A stretch of DNA of 51,240 nucleotides from DASZIT01 sp052143315 (GTDB lineage: Bacteria > Actinomycetota > Acidimicrobiia > Acidimicrobiales > RAAP-2): positions 1 to 51,240 of the forward strand of contig JBKQTE010000052.1 in assembly GCA_052143315.1 (NCBI GenBank). The letters run 5' to 3'. The translations under genes and the position numbers were made by a program. The notes under the pieces are model-generated. The model did not search any database. It had not been told where the DNA came from and worked only from the letters and a program-made list of their open reading frames with translations. Below, piece by piece: positions 30,342 to 38,757 of this stretch. Numbering within the stretch: position 1 is the stretch's first letter; each line of letters starts with the position of its first letter.

Positions 30342-31715
30342 CTACCCCGCCTGGGGAGCCGGGGCCGAGGTGGCCGTCACCAGCAGTCGGGCCGACCGTG
30401 CCCGCTCGATCTGGCGGTCGAGCATCTCCCGTGCCTCGGCGGCGTCGCGGTGGGCGGCCCGGGTCCTGACCGGGCCCGGGGTCGAGTCGAGGTGGACCGA
30501 GGCCAGACCGAGGGCCCGCTCGTAGGGGCCGGCGGTCAGCCGCAGGCTCTGGGTGCGCTCGTGGGGGACCACGTCGGTGGTCCGGGAGAAGAGCCCGTGG
30601 TGGGCCACGAAGATCCGCTCGTCGGCTCCGGCCAGCTGGGCCCGCCACCACAGCGGCGCCCGCAGGGCGGCCCGGCGGGGTGGCCGGGTGAGGGGGATGT
30701 CCCGGAGGTCGACACCGCCCAGCAGCCAGCCGACCAGCGAATCGGCGAAGGCCCGGTCGGCCACCGGGATGAGCATGGTCCGCTTGGACGAGTCGGTGTT
30801 GCCGTACCCGGCCACATTCATCCGCACCTGCACCCACCCGAAAGGCCTCCACAACGGCGGTTGGTGGATGAGGATGGCCTGGACCCGGCCGGGAGGAACC
30901 GTCTGGCGGGTGGTGGACAGGAGCCCGTGCCGGACCCGGAGGCCGTCGGGCGAGTCGGTGACGGTGAACTCCCACTGCGAACTGATCCGTTGCCAGACGG
31001 CATGGATCAGGAGGATGGCGAACCACACGAAGATGCCAATGCCGATGCCGACGGTGGCTCTGTGGCCGTTCTGCTGGCCCACCAGCGTCAGGGCCGGTCC
31101 CAGGGCCAGAGGGAGCAGCCGCCAGGAGACCATCTGCAGAAGCACCGACCCGATCAGCCGCCCGTGGGGCACGGCGATGAGCAGGCGCTCGGGGGCCTCG
31201 GTCACCCCTTCGCCGGCGCCGGTGGACCGTCCCAGCAGATCGGCCCGGAGGGCCTGGGCCACCGGGCGCCCCAGGTACCGCAGCCGGACCGACGCCCGCT
31301 CGCTGCCGGCGGTGGTCACCTTCACCTCGGCCAGGCCGAACACCCGGGCGGCCAACGGTTCGAGGACGTCGACGCTCTGGACCCGGTCGAGCCGGATCCG
31401 CTTGGACTGCTTCTGGAACATGCCGGTGTCGATGCGGAGCTCCCCGCCGATGAGGTGGTAGCTGGTGAAGGCCACGGTGACCACGCCGCGCACGACCACG
31501 ATGGCCGCCAACCCTCCGAAGAAGGCGAGCTCCGTCCAGCTCGGGCCGCCGCCTCCCGCCGACTGGTGCTCGGCCAGTCCGAGGAGGGTGATCACCACCA
31601 CCAGACCGAGGATCCGACCCCCGAGGGCGATCGGGGTCAGGGGGTGCAGCCGGAAGGTCTCTTCCGGCGCTCCGGGGGTGGCCGGGGCCACCGGACGGTC
31701 AGAGCCCGGCGGCAT
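30342..31715 (-). CDS. Bacterial PH-domain membrane protein (YdbT-like)
   Basis: 457 residues with repeated bPH2 (DUF304) domains. Hydrophobic pairs at about 33-50 and 60-80 are followed by SYHLIGGELRIDTGMFQKQSKRIRLDRVQSVDV. A second pair at about 190-235 precedes RVRHGLLSTTRQTVPPGRVQAILI, and a third domain has VAHHGLFSRTTDVVPHERTQSLRL. It matches the B. subtilis YdbT architecture, encoded with the short partner next to it (overlap 17 nt). In Bacillus the YdbST pair is linked to bacteriocin resistance. Whether this holds here is unknown. Function in envelope defence or lipid sensing is a guess. Confidence 0.8.
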   Translation of the reverse strand: MPPGSDRPVAPATPGAPEETFRLHPLTPIALGGRILGLVVVITLLGLAEHQSAGGGGPSWTELAFFGGLAAIVVVRGVVTVAFTSYHLIGGELRIDTGMFQKQSKRIRLDRVQSVDVLEPLAARVFGLAEVKVTTAGSERASVRLRYLGRPVAQALRADLLGRSTGAGEGVTEAPERLLIAVPHGRLIGSVLLQMVSWRLLPLALGPALTLVGQQNGHRATVGIGIGIFVWFAILLIHAVWQRISSQWEFTVTDSPDGLRVRHGLLSTTRQTVPPGRVQAILIHQPPLWRPFGWVQVRMNVAGYGNTDSSKRTMLIPVADRAFADSLVGWLLGGVDLRDIPLTRPPRRAALRAPLWWRAQLAGADERIFVAHHGLFSRTTDVVPHERTQSLRLTAGPYERALGLASVHLDSTPGPVRTRAAHRDAAEAREMLDRQIERARSARLLVTATSAPAPQAG

Positions 31716-32184
31716 GCGCTTCGCCCCGCGCCGTCAACCGGTCGCGTAGCTGCTCCGCCACCGCCGGGGTGAGCCCGCACACCTTGGCATCGGTGGTGGC
31801 CGCGGCGGTGTGGAGCTTGACGTTGACCACGCCGAACGCCCGCTCGATCGGGCCCGCCTTGACGTCGACCAGCTGCATCCGGCCGTAGGGGACCACGGTG
31901 AGGGACTTGAACATGGCGCCGTGGGTGACCAGCAGGTCGTCGTCCCGCTCCACGTAGCCCCACGAGCGGTAGTTGCGGCCGACCGCGAACCACGCCCAGA
32001 CCAGCACCGCCACCCCCGCCCCACCGACGATCAGCCCCGCCGGCGTCGACTCGGAGCCGAGGCCGACGGCGAGGGCCGCCAGCGGCACGATTCCGGCCAC
32101 CACCATGGAGCGCCGCATCCGGGCCAGCCTGGGCGAGACCCGGCTCCACTGCGCTCCCACCGGTGGGTCGAAGGCGCCGTCCAT
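31699..32184 (-). CDS. Short bacterial PH-domain protein (YdbS-like)
   Basis: 161 residues, two membrane helices (about 27-70), then one bPH2 domain: DDLLVTHGAMFKSLTVVPYGRMQLVDVKAGPIERAFGVVNVKL. It is the first gene of the pair with the longer YdbT-like protein and overlaps it by 17 nt. The start ATG 32184 is supported by TAGGTT 6 nt upstream. The two proteins probably form a membrane complex. Confidence 0.8.
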   Translation of the reverse strand: MDGAFDPPVGAQWSRVSPRLARMRRSMVVAGIVPLAALAVGLGSESTPAGLIVGGAGVAVLVWAWFAVGRNYRSWGYVERDDDLLVTHGAMFKSLTVVPYGRMQLVDVKAGPIERAFGVVNVKLHTAAATTDAKVCGLTPAVAEQLRDRLTARGEAHAAGL

Positions 32185-32190
32185 GCCCGG

Positions 32191-32196
32191 AACCTA
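32191..32196 (-). promoter_or_regulatory. Leaderless -10 (TAGGTT) of the PH-domain pair
   Basis: Minus-strand TAGGTT, 6 nt, then ATG 32184. Confidence 0.5.
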
Positions 32197-32236
32197 CGCT
32201 CTCGGACGGCCTTGCGCGGTTCGCCTGCCCGGGCGC

Positions 32237-33772
32237 TCAGTTGACCTGGCGCTCGTACCCTTCCCAGTACTCGGAGCGGAGCCGGAACTTCTGGAGTTTG
32301 CCGGTGGCCGTCCTCGGGAGCTCCGCCCGGAACTCCACCTGCTTCGGGCACTTGTAGCCGGCCAGGATGGCCCGACAGTGGGTGATGACCGCCTCCTGGG
32401 TGAGCCCGGCCCCTTCGTCGGCCACCACCAGGGCGGCCACCATCTCGCCCCAGGTGTCGTGGGGGATGCCGATCACCGCCACCTCGACCACCCCCTGAAG
32501 CGAGAAGATGGCGTCCTCCACCTCGATGGAGGAGACGTTCTCCCCACCGGTGATGATGACGTCCTTCTTCCGGTCGAGGATGTGGAGGTGGAGCTCCTCG
32601 TCGAGGACGCCGCCGTCACCGGTGTGGAACCACCCGCCCTCGAGCGCCGTCTCGGTGGCCTCGGGCTGGTGCCAGTACCCCTCCATGACAGTGTTGCTCC
32701 GGGCCAGGACCTCGCCGTCCGGGGCGATCTCGACGGCGGTGCCGATAGCGGGTGCACCGGCTCGCATGAGCTTGCGGGCCCGCTCGCCGGAGGAGAGGTC
32801 GTCCCACTCCGAGCGCTGCCGGTTGAAGGTCAGGAGGGGCGCGGTCTCTGTCAGCCCGTAGATCTGGATGAACTCCCACCCGAGCTCGGTCTCCACCCGC
32901 TCGATGGTCCTGCGGGGCGGCGGAGCGCCGGCCACCACCACCCTCACCCGGTCGCGCCCGGGCACCGGTCCATCCCAGGTCGGGAGGGCGTCGAGGACGG
33001 CATTGACCACGGCCGGGGCGGCGCACAGCAGGCTGACCCCGTGCCGCTCCACCCGCCGGAGGATCTCGTGGCCGTCGACCTTGCGGAGGACCACCTGCGG
33101 GCAGCCCATGGCGGTGGTGGCCCAGGGCATGCCCCAGCCGTTGGCGTGGAACATCGGGAGGGTGTGCAGGTAGACGTCGCGGTCGGAGACCTGGGCGTGC
33201 CAGCCGAAGACCGCGGCGTTGACCCAGCAGTTCCGGTGGGTCAGCTGCACCCCCTTGGGCCGCGCGGTCGTCCCCGAGGTGTAGTTGATGGTGGCGGTGG
33301 CCTGCTCGTCGGCCGACCACGGCCGGGGGTCGATGCCGGTGGGGAAGAGGACCTCGTCGCTCTCGGAGCCCAGGACGAACCGGTGCTCGACGCCGACCGC
33401 GGCGAGAGCGTCCTCGAGCTCGGGGTCGACGAGTAGCACCGACGCCCCGGCGTGCCCCACGATGTAGGACACCTCGGCCGGCGCCAGGCGGAAGTTGATC
33501 GGGACCAGGATCCGGCCCCATCCGCTCACCCCGAAGAACGAGGTGAGGAGCCGGGCCGAGTTCTGGGACACCACGGCCACACGCTCCCCGGGGCCCACCC
33601 CGAGGGCGTCGAGCCCGGCGGCCTGCGCCCGGGCCCGGGCGGCCAGCTCGGCGAAGGTGGGCGAACCCCACGACGGTGCCGGCTGGTTCGGCTCGTCGAT
33701 GACGGCCTGACGGTCCGGGTAGCTCACCTCGGCCCGGTCGAGGAAGTCACGCACATTGAATTCGACGATCAT
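32237..33772 (-). CDS. Acyl-CoA synthetase (AMP-forming)
   Basis: 511 residues. Motifs in order: P-loop NYTSGTTARPKGV, PMFHANGWGMPW, IYGLTETAPLL, GWFHTGDGG, RKKDVIITGGENVSSIEVED, and the catalytic Lys in PRTATGKLQKF. It adenylates a fatty or aromatic acid and transfers it to CoA. The TTGENVSS-like loop and FHANGWG place it in the long/medium-chain fatty-acyl or malonyl-like FadD group. Exact acid unknown. ATG 33772 has GAGGGGG upstream on the minus strand. Confidence 0.88.
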   Translation of the reverse strand: MIVEFNVRDFLDRAEVSYPDRQAVIDEPNQPAPSWGSPTFAELAARARAQAAGLDALGVGPGERVAVVSQNSARLLTSFFGVSGWGRILVPINFRLAPAEVSYIVGHAGASVLLVDPELEDALAAVGVEHRFVLGSESDEVLFPTGIDPRPWSADEQATATINYTSGTTARPKGVQLTHRNCWVNAAVFGWHAQVSDRDVYLHTLPMFHANGWGMPWATTAMGCPQVVLRKVDGHEILRRVERHGVSLLCAAPAVVNAVLDALPTWDGPVPGRDRVRVVVAGAPPPRRTIERVETELGWEFIQIYGLTETAPLLTFNRQRSEWDDLSSGERARKLMRAGAPAIGTAVEIAPDGEVLARSNTVMEGYWHQPEATETALEGGWFHTGDGGVLDEELHLHILDRKKDVIITGGENVSSIEVEDAIFSLQGVVEVAVIGIPHDTWGEMVAALVVADEGAGLTQEAVITHCRAILAGYKCPKQVEFRAELPRTATGKLQKFRLRSEYWEGYERQVN

Positions 33773-33863
33773 CGTCCCCCCTCGGTCGACTGGTCGCTCC
33801 CATTGAATCAAACGGGCCGTCCCGGCGCGGCACGAGGACGGAGGGGACCACCGCGCCACTCGG

Positions 33864-33869
33864 TATCGT
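33864..33869 (+). promoter_or_regulatory. Leaderless -10 (TATCGT)
   Basis: TATCGT, 7 nt, then ATG 33877, deciding this start over GTG 33868. Confidence 0.5.
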
Positions 33870-33876
33870 GCGTGGC

Positions 33877-34797
33877 ATGCCGACCCCACGCATCGCCATC
33901 GGTCCCCGCTCCCACCGCTTCGCCGTTGACGCGGTGGTGGACGGGGGAGGCACGGTGGTCGCCCTCGACGAGGCGCCCGAGGCACTGGTGTGGTTGGACC
34001 CTGGGGCGCTCACCGAGCTGGGGGCCGCCCTGGAGACGGCGCCGGAGGCCCGATGGGTGCAGCTGCCGTTCGCCGGGGTGGAGCCGGTCATCGAGGCCGG
34101 GCTCCTCGACCCGAGCCGTCGGTGGACGTGCGCCAAGGGCGCCTACGCCGAGCCGGTGGCCGAGCACGCCCTCACCCTGGCGCTGGCCGGCCTGCGACGG
34201 CTGCGGGAGCGCACCGAGGCCCGGACGTGGGGCACACCCGCCGGCACCAGCCTCTACGACCGCAAGGTCACCATCCTCGGCGGTGGTGGGATCGCCGCCT
34301 CCCTGCTCGAGCAGCTCGCACCGTTCCGGGTGGAGGCGACGGTGGTCAGGCGTAGGGCCGACCCGGTGCGGGGTGCCGCCCGGACCGTCACCACCCCGGA
34401 GCTCCACCGGGTGCTCCCGGGCGCCCAGGTCGTCTTCTTGGCCCTGGCACTGAGCCCCGCCACGGAGGGGATCATCGGCGCCGCCGAGCTGGCCCGGCTC
34501 GACGGGGACGCCTGGCTGGTCAACGTGGCCCGGGGCCGCCACGTGGACACCGACGCCCTGGTGGACACCCTCCGGTCGGGCTCGATCGGCGGCGCCGCGC
34601 TCGACGTCACCGACCCCGAGCCGCTGCCCGACGGCCACCCTCTGTGGGAGCTGCCCAACTGCATCATCACCCCCCACACCGCCGACACCATCGAGATGAT
34701 CCAGCCGCGGCTGGCCGAGCGGATCCGGACCAACGTGGCCCGCTTCGCCGCCGGGGAGCCGCTGGTGGGCTCCGTCGACCCGGAGGCGGGCTACTGA
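33877..34797 (+). CDS. D-isomer 2-hydroxyacid dehydrogenase
   Basis: 306 residues. The NAD loop is VTILGGGGIAASLLEQL. The catalytic Arg is in NVARGRHVDTDAL, Glu in DVTDPEPLPDGHPLW, and His in IITPHTADTIEM, in the family's order. The N-terminal substrate domain (to about 90) is short and lacks strong similarity to phosphoglycerate dehydrogenases. Substrate could be glyoxylate, hydroxypyruvate or another 2-keto acid. Divergent from the acyl-CoA synthetase gene. Confidence 0.87.
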   Translation: MPTPRIAIGPRSHRFAVDAVVDGGGTVVALDEAPEALVWLDPGALTELGAALETAPEARWVQLPFAGVEPVIEAGLLDPSRRWTCAKGAYAEPVAEHALTLALAGLRRLRERTEARTWGTPAGTSLYDRKVTILGGGGIAASLLEQLAPFRVEATVVRRRADPVRGAARTVTTPELHRVLPGAQVVFLALALSPATEGIIGAAELARLDGDAWLVNVARGRHVDTDALVDTLRSGSIGGAALDVTDPEPLPDGHPLWELPNCIITPHTADTIEMIQPRLAERIRTNVARFAAGEPLVGSVDPEAGY

Positions 34798-34928
34798 GCG
34801 ACCCGGCCACGCTCGAGAGGCAGTCTGAGCTGGGACGGAACTGTCGGACGGCGGTGATGTCACACCCCCGGTCGACACTGGTGGCAAGGGGAGACCGCTC
34901 CCGGAACCGAGCATCAGGAGGCCGCACC
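34798..34928 (+). promoter_or_regulatory. Leader region with strong SD for the CxxC protein
   Basis: AGGAGG at 34915-34920 precedes GTG 34929 by about 8 nt. The rest shows nothing recognisable. Confidence 0.45.
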
Positions 34929-35189
34929 GTGCCCGTTACCACCACCGTAGCCGTCCCGTCCCCGGTCGTGCGCACTGCACGTCCCGCCCCACCGCCGTCA
35001 TTCGTCATCGACTGCGCCGAGTGCGAGCACCAGCACACCTCGGTGTGCGACGACTGTGTGGTCAGCTTCATCGTGGACCGCCGGCCGGAGGACGCCGTGG
35101 TGGTCGACGTCGACGAGGCCCGGGCGGTGCGTCTCCTCCAGCAGGCCGGGCTTGTGCCCGAGGTGCGCCACTCCCGCCGGGTGGGCTGA
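34929..35189 (+). CDS. Small CxxC...CxxC protein, unknown function
   Basis: 86 residues: a Pro/Thr/Val-rich N-terminus, then DCAECEHQHTSVCDDC, a two-CxxC cluster suited to bind zinc. An acidic part (DVDEARAVRLLQQAGLVPEV) and a basic tail (RHSRRVG) follow. This reads like a helix that could bind a partner. It precedes queG by 40-60 nt, so it may share its transcript. Not a recognised family. SD strength supports real translation. Confidence 0.65.
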   Translation: MPVTTTVAVPSPVVRTARPAPPPSFVIDCAECEHQHTSVCDDCVVSFIVDRRPEDAVVVDVDEARAVRLLQQAGLVPEVRHSRRVG

Positions 35190-35246
35190 GGGCACGGCCG
35201 GGGAGGATCCGGCCGGCCACCACCGGGTCCCGTGCCAGCATGGAGC

Positions 35247-36368
35247 ATGCTCGGACCTGCACCACCGGACGCTCCTGCGCCGGTCGGCGGGGAGGCCCTG
35301 GCCGACCAGCTGGTGTCCATCGGCCGCCGCCAGGGGCTGGCGGCGGTGGGCGTGGCCGACGCCGCCCCCTTTGCCGACACCAGGGCCGACCTCCTGGCCC
35401 GCCGTGACCAGGGCCTCCACGGTGGCATGCAGTTCACCTACCGCAACCCCGACCGCTCGACCGACCCCGCCCGACTGCTCCCCGGGGCCCGCTCCCTGGT
35501 GGTGGGCGCCTGGGGCTACCGGCGGGAGGACCCTCCATCCGCCGGGGGCGACCGTCACCCCCCGCTGGGCAGCGTGGCCCGGTACGCCTGGCGGGACCAC
35601 TACGACTCGCTGCGCCGGGCGCTGGCCCCCGTGGCCGAGCGACTCCGGGCCGACGGATGGAGGGCGGTGGTGGTCTGCGACGACAACGCCCTGGTCGACC
35701 GGGCCGCCGCCCACCGGGCCGGCCTCGGGTGGTTCGGGAAGAACACCCTGCTGCTGCTGCCGGGTCTCGGGTCGTGGTTCGTCCTCGGCAGCGTCCTCAC
35801 CGACGCCCCGCTGCTCGCCGCCGCCGACCAGGCGCCGCCGGTGGCCGCCCATGGCAGCGGGTGCGGGAGCTGCTCGCACTGCACGACCGCCTGCCCCACT
35901 GGCGCGTTGGCGACCCCCGGCGTCCTCGACGCCCGCCGGTGCCTGGCCTGGCTGGTCCAGGCACCGGGCTCCATCCCCGAGGAGCTCCGGGAGGCGCTCG
36001 GGGACCGCGTCTACGGGTGCGACGAGTGCCAACGGGCGTGCCCGATCAACCGGGTGGCGGACCGGCGCCACCCCCCGGCGGCGGCCGAGCCTGACAGCCG
36101 GGCCCAGGTCGACCTGGTCGGGCTGCTCGACTCCTCGGACGAGGAGCTGCTGGCGGCCCACGGCCGGTGGTACATCGCCGGACGCCAGCCCCGCTACCTC
36201 CGGCGGAACGCCCTGGTGGCCCTGGGCAACTCCGGCGACGGGACCGACCCGGCCACTGTCCGGGCCCTGTCCCGGGCCCTGGCGGATCCGGACCCGGTCC
36301 TCGCCGAGCACGCCGCCTGGGCCGCCCGCCGCCTGGGCCGCCACGACCTGGTGGGGGAGGAGGCGTGA
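35247..36368 (+). CDS. queG: Epoxyqueuosine reductase QueG
   Basis: 373 residues. The cobalamin/Fe-S reductase that converts epoxyqueuosine to queuosine in tRNA. Motifs: LGWFGKNTLLLLPGLGSWFVLGSVLTD, the first 4Fe-4S set CGSCSHCTTACPTGAL, the second set CDECQRACPIN, and a HEAT-like C-terminal stretch (RYLRRNALVALGNSG). This matches the QueG family in full. The start is either ATG 35247 or GTG 35232. Its TGA overlaps the start of the PimB-like gene (GTGA). Confidence 0.92.
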   Translation: MLGPAPPDAPAPVGGEALADQLVSIGRRQGLAAVGVADAAPFADTRADLLARRDQGLHGGMQFTYRNPDRSTDPARLLPGARSLVVGAWGYRREDPPSAGGDRHPPLGSVARYAWRDHYDSLRRALAPVAERLRADGWRAVVVCDDNALVDRAAAHRAGLGWFGKNTLLLLPGLGSWFVLGSVLTDAPLLAAADQAPPVAAHGSGCGSCSHCTTACPTGALATPGVLDARRCLAWLVQAPGSIPEELREALGDRVYGCDECQRACPINRVADRRHPPAAAEPDSRAQVDLVGLLDSSDEELLAAHGRWYIAGRQPRYLRRNALVALGNSGDGTDPATVRALSRALADPDPVLAEHAAWAARRLGRHDLVGEEA

Positions 36369-37507
36369 CCCACCTGCTGGTCACCAACGACTTCCCCCCC
36401 AAAGTGGGGGGGATCCAGGCCTACCTGTGGGAGCTCTGGCGCCGGATGGCGCCCGGCACCTTCGCGGTGCTCACCGCCTCCTCCGATCCGTCCGCCGCCC
36501 GGTTCGACGCCGAGCAGGCCGAGCGGGGCGTCCGCATCGAACGGGTCCGGTCGCCGGTGCTGCTGCCCACCCCCGACCTGGTGCGCCGGATCCGCCAGAC
36601 CGCCTCCCGGGTCGGCGCCGACCTGGTCCTCATCGACCCGGCCTTTCCGCTCGGGGTGATCGGCCCGCGCCTGGGGATCCCCTACGGGGTCGTGCTCCAC
36701 GGCGCCGAGGTGGCCATCCCCGGACGGCTCCCGGCCAGCCGTGAGCTCCTCGCCTACGCCCTCCGGAACAGCGTGCTGGCCGTCTCCGCCGGGGGCTACC
36801 CGGCCGCCGAGGCCACCCGGGCGCTCCGGGGCCGGGGGGTGCCGCCAGTGGTGGAGATCCCGCCCGGCGTGGACCTGTCCCGGTTCCGCCCGCTGAGCGG
36901 GGTGGAACGGACGGCGGCCAGGGCCGACCTCGGGCTACCGGCCGACGGACCCCTGGTGGTGAGCGTCAGCCGGCTGGTCCCCCGCAAGGGGATGGACATC
37001 CTGATCGACGCGGCAGCCCGCCTGGCCGAGCGGGTGCCCGACCTGGTGGTGGCCATCGCCGGACGGGGCCGGGACCACGATCGCCTGGTCGGCAAGATCG
37101 CCGAGCGCCAGGCACCGGTCCGGCTGCTCGGGGGCGTGTCGGACGACGATCTCCCACGCCTGGTCGGAGCGGCTGACGTCTTCGCCATGCTGTGCCGGAA
37201 CCGGTGGCTCGACCTCGAACAGGAGGGCTTCGGCATCGTCTTCCTCGAGGCGGCGGCGGCCGGGGTGCCCCAGGTGGCAGGGAACTCGGGCGGCGCCGGC
37301 GAGGCGGTGCTCGACGGCCTGACCGGCCGGGTGGTCGGGCGCCCGACCGATGTGGTGGCGGTGGCCGATGCCATCGGTGGCCTGCTCGGGGACCCGACAA
37401 CTCGGGCCCGCATGGGACTCGAGGCCCGGCGGCGGGCCGAGGCATCCTTCGACTACGACCGTCTCGCCCCTAGGCTGGCCGCGGCACTAGCGGACGTGGA
37501 AGGCTGA
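36365..37507 (+). CDS. GT4 glycosyltransferase, PimB-like
   Basis: 380 residues. A GT-B fold: LLVTNDFPPKVGGIQAYLWELWRR at the N-terminus, LHGAEVAIPGR, PPGVDLSRFRPL, VVSVSRLVPRKGMDILIDA and the nucleotide-sugar site EGFGIVFLEAAAAGVPQVAG. The opening and closing blocks match mycobacterial PimB', the GDP-mannose-dependent second mannosyltransferase of phosphatidylinositol mannosides. Donor choice remains an inference. The GTG start overlaps the queG stop. Cytoplasmic, membrane-associated. Confidence 0.85.
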   Translation: MTHLLVTNDFPPKVGGIQAYLWELWRRMAPGTFAVLTASSDPSAARFDAEQAERGVRIERVRSPVLLPTPDLVRRIRQTASRVGADLVLIDPAFPLGVIGPRLGIPYGVVLHGAEVAIPGRLPASRELLAYALRNSVLAVSAGGYPAAEATRALRGRGVPPVVEIPPGVDLSRFRPLSGVERTAARADLGLPADGPLVVSVSRLVPRKGMDILIDAAARLAERVPDLVVAIAGRGRDHDRLVGKIAERQAPVRLLGGVSDDDLPRLVGAADVFAMLCRNRWLDLEQEGFGIVFLEAAAAGVPQVAGNSGGAGEAVLDGLTGRVVGRPTDVVAVADAIGGLLGDPTTRARMGLEARRRAEASFDYDRLAPRLAAALADVEG

Positions 37508-37551
37508 ACCGCCGGCCACACGACGCCGGGACGCGAACAGGAGGGTTGAAC

Positions 37552-37995
37552 GTGGCGGAACAAGCCACCGAGCGAATGGTGGTCACGGCGACACCGGAGC
37601 GCTGCTTCGCGGTCTCCAGCGACATCGACGCGTACCCGCAGTGGGCGGCCGATATCAAGGAGGTCACCGTCCACGACCGCGACGACGAGGGTCGTCCGCA
37701 GCTGGTCACCTTCCGGGCGGCGGCCTTCGGCCGGAGCACCAGCTACACCCTGGCCTACGACTACAGCGACGCCCCGCACGTGTTGTCGTGGGTGCAGACC
37801 CGTGGCGACATCACCGCCAAGCTGGACGGACAGTACGTGTTCGAGCCCGCCCCCTCCGGCGGCACCGAGGTCACCTACCACCTGGAGGTGGAGATGAAGG
37901 TGCCGCTCCCCGGCTTCATCAAGATGCGCGCCCAGAGCCGGATCATGTCCATCGCCCTCCGCGACCTGAAGGCCAGGGCCGAGTCCGAGGCGTGA
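37552..37995 (+). CDS. SRPBCC family protein (polyketide cyclase/dehydrase-like)
   Basis: 147 residues. It starts MAEQATERMVVTATPERCFAVSSDIDAYPQWAADIKEV, the SRPBCC N-terminal pattern of coenzyme Q-binding or START-like proteins, and ends with an amphipathic helix SRIMSIALRDLKARA. It forms a hydrophobic cavity for a lipid or isoprenoid ligand. Activity unknown. GTG 37552 is set by GGAGGG 7 nt upstream. It follows the PimB-like gene by 44 nt, perhaps in the same transcript. Confidence 0.82.
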   Translation: MAEQATERMVVTATPERCFAVSSDIDAYPQWAADIKEVTVHDRDDEGRPQLVTFRAAAFGRSTSYTLAYDYSDAPHVLSWVQTRGDITAKLDGQYVFEPAPSGGTEVTYHLEVEMKVPLPGFIKMRAQSRIMSIALRDLKARAESEA

Positions 37996-38023
37996 GCGGG
38001 CCCCGGCCCCGTGCCGTCGCCGC

Positions 38024-38716
38024 ATGATGGTCGGCATCACCCTGCCGCAGTTCCGCGACGAGGCGGACTCGGCCATCGCCGCCGCCCGCCGGGCCGAGTC
38101 CCTGGGTCTCGACGGGGTGTTCTGCTTCGACCATCTCTGGCCGATGGGCCAGCCCGGGCGACCGGCCATCTCCTCCGGCCCGCTCCTCGGTGCCCTGGCC
38201 GCCTCCACCTCGTCCATCCGGGTGGGCACGCTGGTGGCCCGGATCGGCCTGCTTCCCGACGAGGTGCTGGTGGCCGAGCTGTCCAGCCTGGCCGCCATCT
38301 CCGGCGGTCGCCTTATCGCCGGGCTCGGGACCGGGGACCAACTGAGCCGGGCCGAGAACGATGCCTTCGGCCTCCCCTTCGAGCCGGCCGGGGTGCGGCG
38401 GGTGCGGCTGAGGACGGTAGCGGTGGCGCTGGCCGCCCGGGGTATCCCCGTGTGGGTGGCCGGCGGCCTGCCGTTCACCACCGACCTGGCACGCGCCGTC
38501 GGTGGGGCGGCCAACCTGTGGGAGGGCGAGACGCTCCGGGTGGCCGAGCTCACCGCCGCCGGGGTGGAGGTGACGTGGGGGGGGCCGGTGGACGGGGACG
38601 CCGACGACGTCCGCCGCCGGCTCGAGGAGCTGGCCGCCGCCGGGGCCACGTGGGCGGTGTGCGCCTGGCCCGGCTCGCTGGAGGTGATCGCCGCCGCCGC
38701 CGAATCCGTGCGGTGA
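38024..38716 (+). CDS. LLM-class flavin-dependent oxidoreductase, short
   Basis: 230 residues. VGITLPQF, GVFCFDHLWPM, IRVGTLVARI, GGRLIAGLGTGD and PVWVAGG are luciferase-like monooxygenase motifs. Most LLM proteins have 280-330 residues. Here the middle is shortened, with ENDAFGLPFEPAGVRRVRLR in place of a longer insert. It still has a full barrel-like core, so it may bind F420 or FMN, but activity is uncertain. It sits 28 nt after the SRPBCC gene. Confidence 0.75.
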   Translation: MMVGITLPQFRDEADSAIAAARRAESLGLDGVFCFDHLWPMGQPGRPAISSGPLLGALAASTSSIRVGTLVARIGLLPDEVLVAELSSLAAISGGRLIAGLGTGDQLSRAENDAFGLPFEPAGVRRVRLRTVAVALAARGIPVWVAGGLPFTTDLARAVGGAANLWEGETLRVAELTAAGVEVTWGGPVDGDADDVRRRLEELAAAGATWAVCAWPGSLEVIAAAAESVR

Positions 38717-38745
38717 ACCTGGCCGGGGTCGCCCACGGCCGCGGG

Positions 38746-38751
38746 TAGCCT
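38746..38751 (+). promoter_or_regulatory. Leaderless -10 (TAGCCT) of the aminotransferase gene
   Basis: TAGCCT, 6 nt (CTCCCC), then ATG 38758. Confidence 0.55.
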
Positions 38752-38757
38752 CTCCCC

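Noticed and set aside
36391..36412. C7/G7 inverted repeat near the start of the PimB-like gene
   Set aside because: It follows from the codons of the conserved FPPKVGG motif, so it is not a terminator.
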